Assembly: GCF_047275745.1 (NCBI RefSeq)
Contig: NZ_JBKQWU010000008.1
Location: forward strand, 50,533 to 114,532
DNA length: 64,000 bases
Reading direction: 5' to 3'
Source of the DNA: Amaricoccus sp047275745
GTDB lineage: Bacteria > Pseudomonadota > Alphaproteobacteria > Rhodobacterales > Rhodobacteraceae
The notes under the pieces: generated by a model
What the model was told of the DNA's origin: nothing
The model's input: only the letters and a program-made list of their open reading frames with translations
Database searches by the model: none
Shown here: positions 49,607-58,109 of the stretch, one piece after another
Layout: the number at the start of each line of letters is the position of its first letter
How positions within the stretch are numbered: the stretch's first letter is position 1
Translations under genes and position numbers: made by a program

Positions 49607-50299
49607 ATGGACATGATTTCGACGGTCGTGAAGCCGATTCACCGGGAGGGATGGAAGTTCATCCCCGCCTTCGGGATCGTCGCGCTGCTGCTTTTCTTTC
49701 TCTGGGAGCCGCTCGGCTGGCTCGGGCTCGGGCTGACCGTCTGGTGCTACTACTTCTTCCGCGACCCGGATCGCGTCACGCCGACCCGGCCCGGTCTCTT
49801 CGTGAGCCCGGCGGATGGCGTCGTCTCGCTGATCGAACGCGCGGCGCCGCCGCCCGAGCTCGGCCTCGGCGCGGAGGAGCGGACACGGGTCAGCGTCTTC
49901 ATGAACGTCTTCAACTGCCATGTGAACCGTGCCCCCATCGCCGGCACGGTAACGAAGATAGCCTATCGTCCGGGCAAGTTCCTCAACGCCTCGCTCGACA
50001 AGGCCAGCGAGGACAACGAGCGCAACGGGCTGGCGCTGAGGCTGGAGGACGGCCGCGAGATCGCCGTGGTGCAGATCGCGGGCCTCGTCGCCCGGCGCAT
50101 CCTCTGCGAGGTGGCCGAGGGAACCCCGCTCGCGACCGGCCAGCGCTTCGGCATGATCCGCTTCGGCTCTCGCGTCGATGTCTATCTGCCGGAGGGGGTG
50201 GCCCCGCTCGTCGCGGTTGGACAGGGAACGATCGCGGGCGAGACGGTCATCGCCGATCTGGCGTCGGCCGAGCTGGCCCGGCAAGGGGAGGTGCGCTGA
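49607..50299 (+). CDS. psd: Phosphatidylserine decarboxylase
   Basis: 230 residues. Makes phosphatidylethanolamine. It is the short proenzyme type, with a membrane segment at about 20-50 and self-cleavage between Gly187 and Ser188 in IRFGSRVDVYLP to form the pyruvoyl group; FMNVFNCHVNRAP is a conserved block. ATG 49607 has GGAGGGGA ahead; GTG 49586 is the alternative. It begins the psd-pssA-pmtA run, 3 bp before pssA. Confidence 0.94.
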   Translation: MDMISTVVKPIHREGWKFIPAFGIVALLLFFLWEPLGWLGLGLTVWCYYFFRDPDRVTPTRPGLFVSPADGVVSLIERAAPPPELGLGAEERTRVSVFMNVFNCHVNRAPIAGTVTKIAYRPGKFLNASLDKASEDNERNGLALRLEDGREIAVVQIAGLVARRILCEVAEGTPLATGQRFGMIRFGSRVDVYLPEGVAPLVAVGQGTIAGETVIADLASAELARQGEVR

Positions 50300-50302
50300 G
50301 CC

Positions 50303-51106
50303 ATGATCGCCCGCCGCCGCGACAAGCTGCCGTTCCTTCATCTGCTGCCGAGCCTCGTCACCATCATCGGCCTCTGCGCCGGTCTGACGGCGATCCGCTT
50401 CGCCTATGCCGAGAAGTTCATGCTGGCGATCGTGCTGATCCTCGTGGCGGCCGCGCTCGACGGCGTGGACGGGCTGCTGGCGCGGCGACTGAACAGCGTG
50501 AGCCCCTTCGGCGCGGAACTCGATTCGCTCTGCGACTTCCTCGATTTCGGGGTGGCGCCGGGTATCATCGTCTACCAGTTCGCGCTCGCGGATGCGAATG
50601 ACCTCGTCTGGGTGCTGGTGCTCATCTACATCGTCTGCTGCTGCCTGAGGCTCGCCCGGTTCAACGTGAACCGCGACGCACCGAGCCGCGGCAAGGTGCC
50701 GAGCTTCGTGGGCGTTCCGGCCCCCGCCGGGGCGCTTCTCGCGCTCTTCCCGATGTTCGGAACCTTCGCCGGCATCTGGGACGCGCGGGACGCGCCGATG
50801 CTCGTCGCGCCCTGGCTCGCGATCGTCGGCCTCCTGATGGTGAGCCGCCTGCCGACCTTCAGTCCGAAGGCGCTGCGCATTCCGCGCGACAAGGTGCCCC
50901 TGCTCCTGATCGGCACCGCGATCATCGTCGGCCTCGCCGTCACGCGGTTCTGGCTGCTGACGGTGCTCGTCACGCTCGCCTACATGGCGACGCTCGTGCA
51001 CGCCGCCGTGCGTCTGCGCCGCGCGGTGCCTGCCGAGGGGCGCGACCTACCGGACGGGCCCGGGGAGGGGCCCGAGTCCGAAAACCCGGATTCCCAGAAC
51101 CCATAA
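50303..51106 (+). CDS. pssA: CDP-diacylglycerol-serine O-phosphatidyltransferase
   Basis: 267 residues, polytopic CDP-alcohol phosphotransferase. The signature D-G-x2-A-R-x8-G-x3-D-x3-D is complete in DGLLARRLNSVSPFGAELDS followed by LCDF. It makes phosphatidylserine, the substrate of Psd, in the inner membrane. The hydrophilic C-terminal tail (GPGEGPESENP) is unusual low complexity. The pmtA gene follows after 45 bp. Confidence 0.95.
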   Translation: MIARRRDKLPFLHLLPSLVTIIGLCAGLTAIRFAYAEKFMLAIVLILVAAALDGVDGLLARRLNSVSPFGAELDSLCDFLDFGVAPGIIVYQFALADANDLVWVLVLIYIVCCCLRLARFNVNRDAPSRGKVPSFVGVPAPAGALLALFPMFGTFAGIWDARDAPMLVAPWLAIVGLLMVSRLPTFSPKALRIPRDKVPLLLIGTAIIVGLAVTRFWLLTVLVTLAYMATLVHAAVRLRRAVPAEGRDLPDGPGEGPESENPDSQNP

Positions 51107-51151
51107 TCCGAAACCAACGAGAACAACGGCGAAACCATCCGAGGGTAGCTA

Positions 51152-51784
51152 ATGGAACTTAAGGCAGTCGGGACTTCCTATCGCCGCTGGGCCCCGGTCT
51201 ACGATCAGACATTCGGCGCGTTGACCCGCGTCGGCCGGGCGAAGGCGGTCCGCCACGTCAACACCCGCCAGGGCAAGGTCCTCGAGGTCGGGGTCGGCAC
51301 GGGGCTGGCACTCCGCCACTATGCGAACGGCGTCGAGGTCACGGGGATCGATTTCTCGCCGGAGATGCTGCGGAAGGCCCGCGCCAAGGTCACGGAGCAC
51401 CGTCTCTCGCATGTGACGGAGCTGCGCCGGATGGATGCGCGCAAGCTCGACTTCTCCGACGACACCTTCGACACCGTGGTCGCGATGTATCTCGTCTCCG
51501 TGGTGCCGGAGCCGGAGAAGGTGGTGGCCGAGATGGCCCGCGTCTGCAAACCCGGCGGAGAAGTGGTGATCGTCAATCATTTCGCCCGGGACGAAGGCCC
51601 GCTCGCGCGGCTCGAGCGCGGATTCGCGCCCTTCGCCGACCTGCTTGGCTGGCATTCCGATTTCGCCATCGAACGGGTGCTCGGGAGCGAGGATCTGGAG
51701 ATCGTCGAGCGGCGCAGGTTCCCGCCCTTCGGGATGTTCACCTTCCTGAGGCTCCGCAAGAAGCCCCGCGGACCTCTCGTCTGA
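51152..51784 (+). CDS. pmtA: Phospholipid N-methyltransferase PmtA-like
   Basis: 210-residue class I SAM methyltransferase. SAM motif VLEVGVGTGLALRHY, post-I GIDFSPEMLRKAR, MDARKLDF and AMYLVSVVPEPEKV. It resembles the Rhodobacter-type phosphatidylethanolamine methyltransferase that makes phosphatidylcholine in three steps. Position directly behind psd and pssA supports this over other SAM enzymes. A ubiquinone-type methyltransferase remains possible. Confidence 0.87.
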   Translation: MELKAVGTSYRRWAPVYDQTFGALTRVGRAKAVRHVNTRQGKVLEVGVGTGLALRHYANGVEVTGIDFSPEMLRKARAKVTEHRLSHVTELRRMDARKLDFSDDTFDTVVAMYLVSVVPEPEKVVAEMARVCKPGGEVVIVNHFARDEGPLARLERGFAPFADLLGWHSDFAIERVLGSEDLEIVERRRFPPFGMFTFLRLRKKPRGPLV

Positions 51785-51890
51785 GGGGCGATCCCGCCCC
51801 AGATCCCCCCGCCGCGTCCTCGTACTGGCGCCGGGCCTCAGCCCGGAGCTTGTTTCGGGGGCCTTGGCTCGGGGCCTTGGCTCGAGGATC

Positions 51891-52517
51891 TCAGCTCGGG
51901 GCCTGGGCGAGATAGTCGAGAATAGCCTTCGCCTCGGCGCCGCTCCAGTCGGCGCCGCCCATCAGGCGGGCGATCTCGGCGCCTTCGCGGTTGAGGATCA
52001 CCGTCACCGGCAGGCCCATCACATCCATTCCGCGCGCAAGCCGGCTCTTCGGATCGAGCCAGGTCGAGAGCGTGGTGATGTTCGCCTCCTTCAGGAACCG
52101 GTCGATACTCTCGGCCTCGTTGCGCCCGGTCGCGATCGGGATCACCGCGAAATCCGCGCCGCCCCGCTCCCGCTCCAGCGCGTCGAGCGCGGGATATTCC
52201 TCGCGGCAGGGCGCGCACCAGGTCGCCCAGAAGTTCACCAGCCGGATCTTGCCGTCGCTATCGGCGAGCCGGTGCTCGCCCTCCTCGCGGTCGAAATAGA
52301 CCTCGTCCGGCACGGCGACCGGCTCGGTATGGATCACGAGCTTGCGCATGTCGCCGGCGCGCATCGCTTCGAGATCGGCCCGTTGCTCCGCCGTCAGGCT
52401 CTGGGCGAGGGCGGGGTTTGCGCCAATGATCGCGGCGGCGTATAGCAGGCCCGCGATCAGCGCGCCGGAGGCGTGGCGGAAACTGGTCCCGGCGAAGCGA
52501 AAAGCAGGCAGGCGCAT
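51891..52517 (-). CDS. TlpA/ResA-like thioredoxin-fold protein
   Basis: 208 residues. An N-terminal hydrophobic signal or anchor (GALIAGLLYAAAIIGANPAL, cleavage near LAQS) exports it; the thioredoxin domain has the active pair Cys101-x-x-Cys104 (WATWCAPC) and a cis-Pro loop (MGLPVTVI). It probably reduces disulfides in the periplasm, for example for cytochrome maturation. Its start codon overlaps the argH start on the opposite strand, so both promoters must lie inside the neighbouring gene. Confidence 0.92.
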   Translation of the reverse strand: MRLPAFRFAGTSFRHASGALIAGLLYAAAIIGANPALAQSLTAEQRADLEAMRAGDMRKLVIHTEPVAVPDEVYFDREEGEHRLADSDGKIRLVNFWATWCAPCREEYPALDALERERGGADFAVIPIATGRNEAESIDRFLKEANITTLSTWLDPKSRLARGMDVMGLPVTVILNREGAEIARLMGGADWSGAEAKAILDYLAQAPS

Positions 52518-53910
52518 GACTGAAAAGACCTCGAACGCGATGTGGGGCGGCCGGTTCGCGGCCGGGCCGGACGCGATCATGGAAGCGATCAATGCCTCGA
52601 TCGGCTTCGACAAGCGCCTCGCGGCCCAGGACATCGAGGCCAGCCGCGCCCATGCCGCGATGCTGGCGCGGCAGGGCATCCTGACTGATACCGACGCGGA
52701 GCTGATCCGGGAAGGTCTGCTCACGGTCTTGTCAGAGATCGAAGCCGGAGAGTTCCGCTTTTCGACCGCGCTCGAAGACATCCACATGAACGTGGAGAGC
52801 CGGCTGAGGGAGCTGATCGGCGAGCCCGCCGGGCGGCTTCATACCGCGCGCTCCCGCAATGACCAGGTGGCCACCGACTTCCGGCTCTGGGTCCGGGGTC
52901 AGTGCGATGCCGCGATCGAGGGGATCGAGGCGCTGATGCGCGCGCTCGTCACCCAGGCGGACGCGGGCGCGGATATGGTGATGCCGGGCTTCACCCATCT
53001 CCAGGTCGCCCAGCCCGTGACCTGGGGCCATCACATGCTCGCCTATGTCGAGATGCTGGCCCGCGATCGGGCGCGCTTCGCCGATGCCCGCGCGCGGATG
53101 AACGAGAGCCCGCTCGGCGCCGCGGCGCTCGCCGGAACCTCCTTCCCGATCGACCGGGAGTTCACCGCGCGCGAGCTCGGCTTCGACCGGCCGATGGCCA
53201 ATTCGCTCGACGCGGTCTCGGACCGCGATTTCGCGCTGGAATTCCTGTCCGCGGCCAGCCTCTGCGCGACCCATCTGAGCCGGATGGCCGAGGAACTGGT
53301 GATTTGGTCCACGGCGCAGTTCCGCTTCGTGACACTCTCGGACCGCTTCTCCACCGGTTCCTCGATCATGCCGCAGAAGAAGAATCCGGACGCGGCGGAG
53401 CTGATCCGGGCGAAGGTCGCGCGGATCAACGGCGCGCTGGTGGCGCTCCTGACGGTGATGAAGGGCCTGCCGCTCGCCTATTCGAAGGACATGCAGGAGG
53501 ACAAGGAGCAGGTCTTCGACGCCGCCGACAGCCTGATGCTCGCGCTCGCCGCGATGACAGGCATGGCAGGAGACATGCGACCCAACGCCGAGCGCCTGCG
53601 CGAAGCGGCGGCGAGCGGCTTCTCGACGGCGACCGACCTCGCCGACTGGCTGGTGCGCGCGCTCGGCCTGCCGTTCCGGGACGCGCATCACGTGACGGGC
53701 GCGCTGGTGCGGCGGGCGGAGGAACTCGGGATCGACCTGCCGGACCTGAGCCTCGACGACATGCGGGCGGTCCATGAGGGGATCACGGCGGAGGTCTACG
53801 AAGTGCTGGGCGTAGACAACTCGGTCGCGAGCCGGACGAGCCACGGCGGGACCGCGCCGTCCCAGGTCCGCGCTCAGATCGCCCGCTGGCGCGAGAGCTT
53901 TCCGGCATGA
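52516..53910 (+). CDS. argH: Argininosuccinate lyase
   Basis: 464 residues. Splits argininosuccinate to arginine and fumarate. Family signature GSSIMPQKKNPD is intact, with TARSRNDQVATDFRLW and MPGFTHLQVAQPVTWG. Opens MTEKTSNAMWGGRF. ATG 52516 overlaps the divergent tlpA start (CATG). Its TGA overlaps the lptM start (ATGA). Confidence 0.96.
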   Translation: MTEKTSNAMWGGRFAAGPDAIMEAINASIGFDKRLAAQDIEASRAHAAMLARQGILTDTDAELIREGLLTVLSEIEAGEFRFSTALEDIHMNVESRLRELIGEPAGRLHTARSRNDQVATDFRLWVRGQCDAAIEGIEALMRALVTQADAGADMVMPGFTHLQVAQPVTWGHHMLAYVEMLARDRARFADARARMNESPLGAAALAGTSFPIDREFTARELGFDRPMANSLDAVSDRDFALEFLSAASLCATHLSRMAEELVIWSTAQFRFVTLSDRFSTGSSIMPQKKNPDAAELIRAKVARINGALVALLTVMKGLPLAYSKDMQEDKEQVFDAADSLMLALAAMTGMAGDMRPNAERLREAAASGFSTATDLADWLVRALGLPFRDAHHVTGALVRRAEELGIDLPDLSLDDMRAVHEGITAEVYEVLGVDNSVASRTSHGGTAPSQVRAQIARWRESFPA

Positions 53911-54053
53911 ACCGCGCCACCATCATCCCCGCGCTCGTTCTCGCGCTCCTGGCCGCCGGCTGCGGCATCAAGGACCAGCCCGGGACACCGAGCGGACGCC
54001 CGCTCCCCGTCGAGGAGCCCCAGCCGGCGCAGGCGGACCTGCCGACCGATTGA
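53907..54053 (+). CDS. lptM: LptM/YifL-like small lipoprotein
   Basis: 48 residues. The N-terminal signal MNRATIIPALVLALLAAGCG has lipobox LAAGC and is followed at once by GIKDQPG, the C-G-x-K-x-x-P pattern of LptM/YifL. LptM assists LptD assembly in E. coli. Order argH-lptM-lysA is, as I recall, conserved in proteobacteria. ATG 53907 overlaps the argH stop. Below the usual size cutoff, so easily missed. Confidence 0.85.
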   Translation: MNRATIIPALVLALLAAGCGIKDQPGTPSGRPLPVEEPQPAQADLPTD

Positions 54054-54203
54054 GGGCGTTCGGGGCGGCGAGGTGGAAAGGCGGACCGAGAGTCGACCTA
54101 ACCTCGGGTAGGCCGTGAACCAAGATCCGCCTCACGCGCGTTCTTGCTTTCGCGAGCGCGCGACGCTACACCCCGCCGCCGGATTTTCGCGAAGGGGCGG
54201 AGC

Positions 54204-55472
54204 GTGGACCATTTTCTCTACCGAGACGGCATCCTTCACGCGGAGGACGTGCCGCTGACCGAGATAGCGACCGCGGTCGGAACCCCGGTCTACGTCTATT
54301 CCGCGGCGACCCTGACCCGCCACTACCGCGTTTTCCAGGAAGCGCTGGCGGGGATGGATCACCTGATCTGCTACGCGATGAAGGCCAATTCCAACCAGGC
54401 GGTGCTGCGCCTCATGGCGAAGCTCGGCGCCGGGATGGACGTGGTCTCGGGCGGCGAATACCTGCGCGCCCGGGCGGCGGGCGTGCCGGGTGACCGGATC
54501 GTCTTCTCCGGCGTCGGCAAGACGCGGGACGAAATGCGTCTGGCGCTGGAACAGGGCATCCGCCAGTTCAACGTCGAATCGGAACCCGAACTTCGCGCGC
54601 TCTCCGAGGTCGCGGCCGGGCTCGGGACGCGCGCGCCGATCGCGATCCGGGTCAATCCCGACGTCGATGCGAAGACCCACGCCAAGATCGCGACCGGCAA
54701 GTCGGAGAACAAGTTCGGCATCCCGATCGCCCGCGCCCGCGAGGTCTACGCCGAGGCCGCGCGTCTCCCGGGAATCGAGGTCGTCGGCGTCGATGTCCAT
54801 ATCGGCAGCCAGCTCACGGAACTCGCGCCGTACCGCTCGGCCTTCACGAAGGTCGCGGAGCTGACCGGGGCACTCCGGGCCGACGGCCACGACATCCGGC
54901 GGCTCGATCTCGGCGGCGGGCTCGGCATCCCCTACCGCCGCGACAACGAGGCCCCGCCCCTGCCCTTCGACTATGGCGGCGTGATCCGCGAGACGCTCGC
55001 CCATCTCGGCTGCGAGATCGAGATCGAACCGGGACGGCTCATCGCCGGTAACGCGGGCATCCTGCTCGCCTCGGTGATCTGGCGGAAAGAAGGCGAGGGG
55101 CGGACCTTCCTCGTGCTCGACGCGGCGATGAACGATCTCGTGCGGCCGGCGATGTACGACGCCTTCCACGAGATCATCCCCGTCAGGGAGGCCGCGCCGG
55201 GCGTCGAGCGGGACCCGGTCGATATCGTCGGCCCGGTCTGCGAGACCGGGGACACTTTCGCCCGCGAACGGCCCATGCCGCCGCTCGGCGAGGGCGATCT
55301 CGTCGCCTTCCGCTCGGCCGGGGCCTATGGCGCGGTGATGGCCTCGGAATACAACTCCCGTCCGCTGGTGCCCGAGGTGCTGGTCTCGGGGGATCACTTC
55401 GCCGTGGTGCGGGCGCGCCCGAGCTTTGACGAAATGATCGGGCGCGATACCATCCCTGACTGGATCGACTAG
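54204..55472 (+). CDS. lysA: Diaminopimelate decarboxylase
   Basis: 422 residues from GTG 54204, which has AAGGGGCGGAG ahead. Last step of lysine synthesis, PLP-dependent. Lys60 (CYAMKANSN) binds PLP; other motifs are VSGGEYLRARAAG, HIGSQLT, DLGGGLGIPY, EPGRLIAGNAG, and the Cys of GPVCETGD. A longer frame to 54144 starts with unconserved Arg-rich sequence. It is third in argH-lptM-lysA. Confidence 0.96.
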   Translation: MDHFLYRDGILHAEDVPLTEIATAVGTPVYVYSAATLTRHYRVFQEALAGMDHLICYAMKANSNQAVLRLMAKLGAGMDVVSGGEYLRARAAGVPGDRIVFSGVGKTRDEMRLALEQGIRQFNVESEPELRALSEVAAGLGTRAPIAIRVNPDVDAKTHAKIATGKSENKFGIPIARAREVYAEAARLPGIEVVGVDVHIGSQLTELAPYRSAFTKVAELTGALRADGHDIRRLDLGGGLGIPYRRDNEAPPLPFDYGGVIRETLAHLGCEIEIEPGRLIAGNAGILLASVIWRKEGEGRTFLVLDAAMNDLVRPAMYDAFHEIIPVREAAPGVERDPVDIVGPVCETGDTFARERPMPPLGEGDLVAFRSAGAYGAVMASEYNSRPLVPEVLVSGDHFAVVRARPSFDEMIGRDTIPDWID

Positions 55473-55520
55473 ATTCCCGCGCGGGCGGGTGCTCCGCCGC
55501 GTGCCCCGGAAGCGAGGCGG

Positions 55521-58079
55521 ATGAGGCAGAGGCCAGAGGACGAGACCCCGAGGGACCGCGGACTTGCCACGACGATCCGGCGTACCCGCGCCGGAATGGC
55601 CGGGGAGGCGCTGCTGCGCGCCTTCTGGCCCTTCGCCTCGCTCCTCGCCGTCTTCTGGTCCGTCATGGCCTTCGGCCTGCCGGAGCTTCTGACCCGGGGT
55701 CAGATGATCGGCGTGCTCGCCGCGTTCGGCGTGGGGGCGCTCTGGCTCGGCTGGCGCGGCTTCCGCGGCCTGCGCTGGCCGAGCGCGCGCGAGGCCCGCG
55801 ACCGGATCGACGCGACGCTGCCCGGAACGCCGCTCGCCGCGCTCGAGGACGCGCAGGCCCTCGGGACCGGCGACGCGGGCGCGCGCGCAGTCTGGGCCGC
55901 GCATCTCGAACGAATGCGGCGCGCCGCGGCCGCCGCGCGTCCCGTACCGCCCGATCTCCGCCTCGCGAGCCGCGATCCATGGGCGCTCAGGCTCGCGGCG
56001 CTGGTGCTGCTCGGCGCGGCGCTCCTCTTCGCAGGCGGCGAGGGCATTCGCGGCGTCGGCGCGGCGATCAAGCCCGCGGGACCTTCCCAGATCGCGACGG
56101 GACCGAGCTTCGAGGGCTGGGCCGAACCGCCCGACTACACCGGGCGTCCGACGCTCTACCTGCCCGACATCCGCTCCGCCGAACCGGTGAGCGTGCCCAG
56201 CGGCACGGAGATCACGCTGCGGGTCTACGGCGCCGAGGGAAGCGATTTCGCACTGAACGAGGATGTGTCCGGCGGCGACCCGGTCGCGCTCGCCGAGAGC
56301 GCCCCCGGCATCGCGGGCGCGGAATTCGAGGTGCGCGAGGGTGGCGAGATCACCCTGAGCCGAGGCGGCGCAGCGCTCGGCCACTGGGTCTTCGCGGCGG
56401 AGCCCGACATGGCGCCGACGATCGCGCTCTCCCAGCCGGTGACCGCGATCGAGGAGGGCAAGACCCGGATCGCCTATGTGGCGAAGGACGACCACGGCAT
56501 CGCCCGCGCGCAGGCGCGCATCGTGCTCGACGCCGCGCGCGCCGACCGGCGCCATGGGCTGGAAATCGACCCGGCTCCGCGGCCGCCGCTCGTGATCGAC
56601 CTGCCGATGCCGATGACCGGGGCGGGCGCCGAGGTGAACGAGGCACTGGTGGATGATTTCGCCAAGGACCCGTTCGCCGGCCTGCCGGTCACGCTGACGC
56701 TGAGCGCCGAGGATGCGATCGGCCAGCGCGGCGACAGCGGCCCGATCGCGACGATCCTGCCCGCCCGGCCGTTCTACGACCCGCTGGCCGCCGCGCTGAT
56801 CGAGCAGCGGCGCGACCTGCTCTGGTCGCCAGGGAATGCGACCCGCGTCACACGCGTCCTCCGGGCCGTTTCCGCCGAGGCCGACGAGATCTTCGAGAGC
56901 CCCCGCGCCTATCTCATCACCCGCGCCGCGATCCGGGACCTGCACCGGGCGAATACCGAAGGCCGCGCCGGGGAAGTCGTCGAGGACGTGGCCGAGGCGC
57001 TGTGGCAGGCGGCGCTCCTCATCGAGGATGGCGGGCTGATGAGCGCCAAGGCCCGGCTCGACCGCGCCCGCGAGCGGCTCTCGGAGGCGCTCCGCAACGA
57101 CGCCCCGGACGAGGAGATCGCCCGGCTCATGGACGAACTTCGCGACGCGACCCGCGAGTACATGCGCCAGATGGCCCGCGAGGCGATCGAGCGCGGCGAA
57201 CAGCAGCGGGCGGAGAACGCGCCCGACGGCCAGACCATGAGCCAGGACCAGATCCAGGAGCTGATGCGCCGGATTCAGGAACTGTCGGAACAGGGCCGCA
57301 AGGCCGAGGCCGAGCAGTTGCTCGGCATGCTGCAGCAACTGCTCGACAACATGCGGATGCAGGTCACCGAGGGTGGCGAAGGCGAGGGGCAGCCGGGCGA
57401 GCAGACGATGCAGGGACTCGCCGACGCGCTGCGCGAGCAGCAGGGGCTTGCGGACGAATCCTTCGAGGAATTGCAGCGGCAGTTCCGCGAGAACCGCGGC
57501 CAGAACCAGGGCAATCCGGGCCAGATGGGCCGCCCCCCGGGACGGCCCGGCGATGAAGCTCGCCGCGACCCGGAAGGCGGGGGGCAGCCGGGCGCGGCCG
57601 AACTCGCCCGCCGCCAGGAGGCGCTGCGCCAGCTCATGGAAGAGATGCGCGACGCGCTTCCGGGAGAGGCCGGCGAGGCCGCGCGCGAGGCGATGCGCGA
57701 GGCCGAGCGCAACATGGGCGAGGCGCGTGACCGGCTGAACGAGGATGACGCCGGGGGCGCGCTCGACCGTCAGGCAGAGGCGATCGACCGCTTGCGCGAG
57801 GGCATGCGCGAGATGGCAGAGGACATGCGCGCCCGGAACGGCCAGCAGACCGGCGAGGGCGATGAGGAAAGCCAGTCCCGCGCCGAGAACGGCCGGGACC
57901 CGCTCGGACGGCCGCTCGGCTCGCGCGGCGGGATCGGCGGCAACGAGCGCGTGGTCCCCGACGCGGATGCGATCGCGCGTGGCCGCGCCCTGCTCGACGA
58001 GATCCGGCGCCGCGCGGGCGAGCAGTTCCGCCCGGAGATCGAACTCGACTACCTGCGGCGGCTGCTCGACCAGTTCTGA
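55521..58079 (+). CDS. DUF4175/TIGR02302 family membrane protein
   Basis: 852 residues. Two N-terminal hydrophobic segments (about 35-80) and another near 155-175 anchor it, followed by a large periplasmic region with a beta-rich part (EGWAEPPDYTGRPTLYLPD) and a C-terminal half of about 300 residues extremely rich in Gln, Glu, Arg and Met (QDQIQELMRRIQELSEQGRK). This is the DUF4175 layout; function unknown. AGGCGG lies before ATG 55521, 48 bp after lysA. Confidence 0.9.
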   Translation: MRQRPEDETPRDRGLATTIRRTRAGMAGEALLRAFWPFASLLAVFWSVMAFGLPELLTRGQMIGVLAAFGVGALWLGWRGFRGLRWPSAREARDRIDATLPGTPLAALEDAQALGTGDAGARAVWAAHLERMRRAAAAARPVPPDLRLASRDPWALRLAALVLLGAALLFAGGEGIRGVGAAIKPAGPSQIATGPSFEGWAEPPDYTGRPTLYLPDIRSAEPVSVPSGTEITLRVYGAEGSDFALNEDVSGGDPVALAESAPGIAGAEFEVREGGEITLSRGGAALGHWVFAAEPDMAPTIALSQPVTAIEEGKTRIAYVAKDDHGIARAQARIVLDAARADRRHGLEIDPAPRPPLVIDLPMPMTGAGAEVNEALVDDFAKDPFAGLPVTLTLSAEDAIGQRGDSGPIATILPARPFYDPLAAALIEQRRDLLWSPGNATRVTRVLRAVSAEADEIFESPRAYLITRAAIRDLHRANTEGRAGEVVEDVAEALWQAALLIEDGGLMSAKARLDRARERLSEALRNDAPDEEIARLMDELRDATREYMRQMAREAIERGEQQRAENAPDGQTMSQDQIQELMRRIQELSEQGRKAEAEQLLGMLQQLLDNMRMQVTEGGEGEGQPGEQTMQGLADALREQQGLADESFEELQRQFRENRGQNQGNPGQMGRPPGRPGDEARRDPEGGGQPGAAELARRQEALRQLMEEMRDALPGEAGEAAREAMREAERNMGEARDRLNEDDAGGALDRQAEAIDRLREGMREMAEDMRARNGQQTGEGDEESQSRAENGRDPLGRPLGSRGGIGGNERVVPDADAIARGRALLDEIRRRAGEQFRPEIELDYLRRLLDQF

Positions 58080-58109
58080 CTGGATTGCCCGAGGATGTCG
58101 CCGGGCCGG

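Noticed and set aside
54132..57338. Very long open frame on the minus strand (over 1000 codons)
   Set aside because: It lies antisense to lysA and the DUF4175 gene, both with clear motifs. Its Arg/Ala/Gly/Asp/His-rich composition is what high-GC third positions give on the opposite strand.
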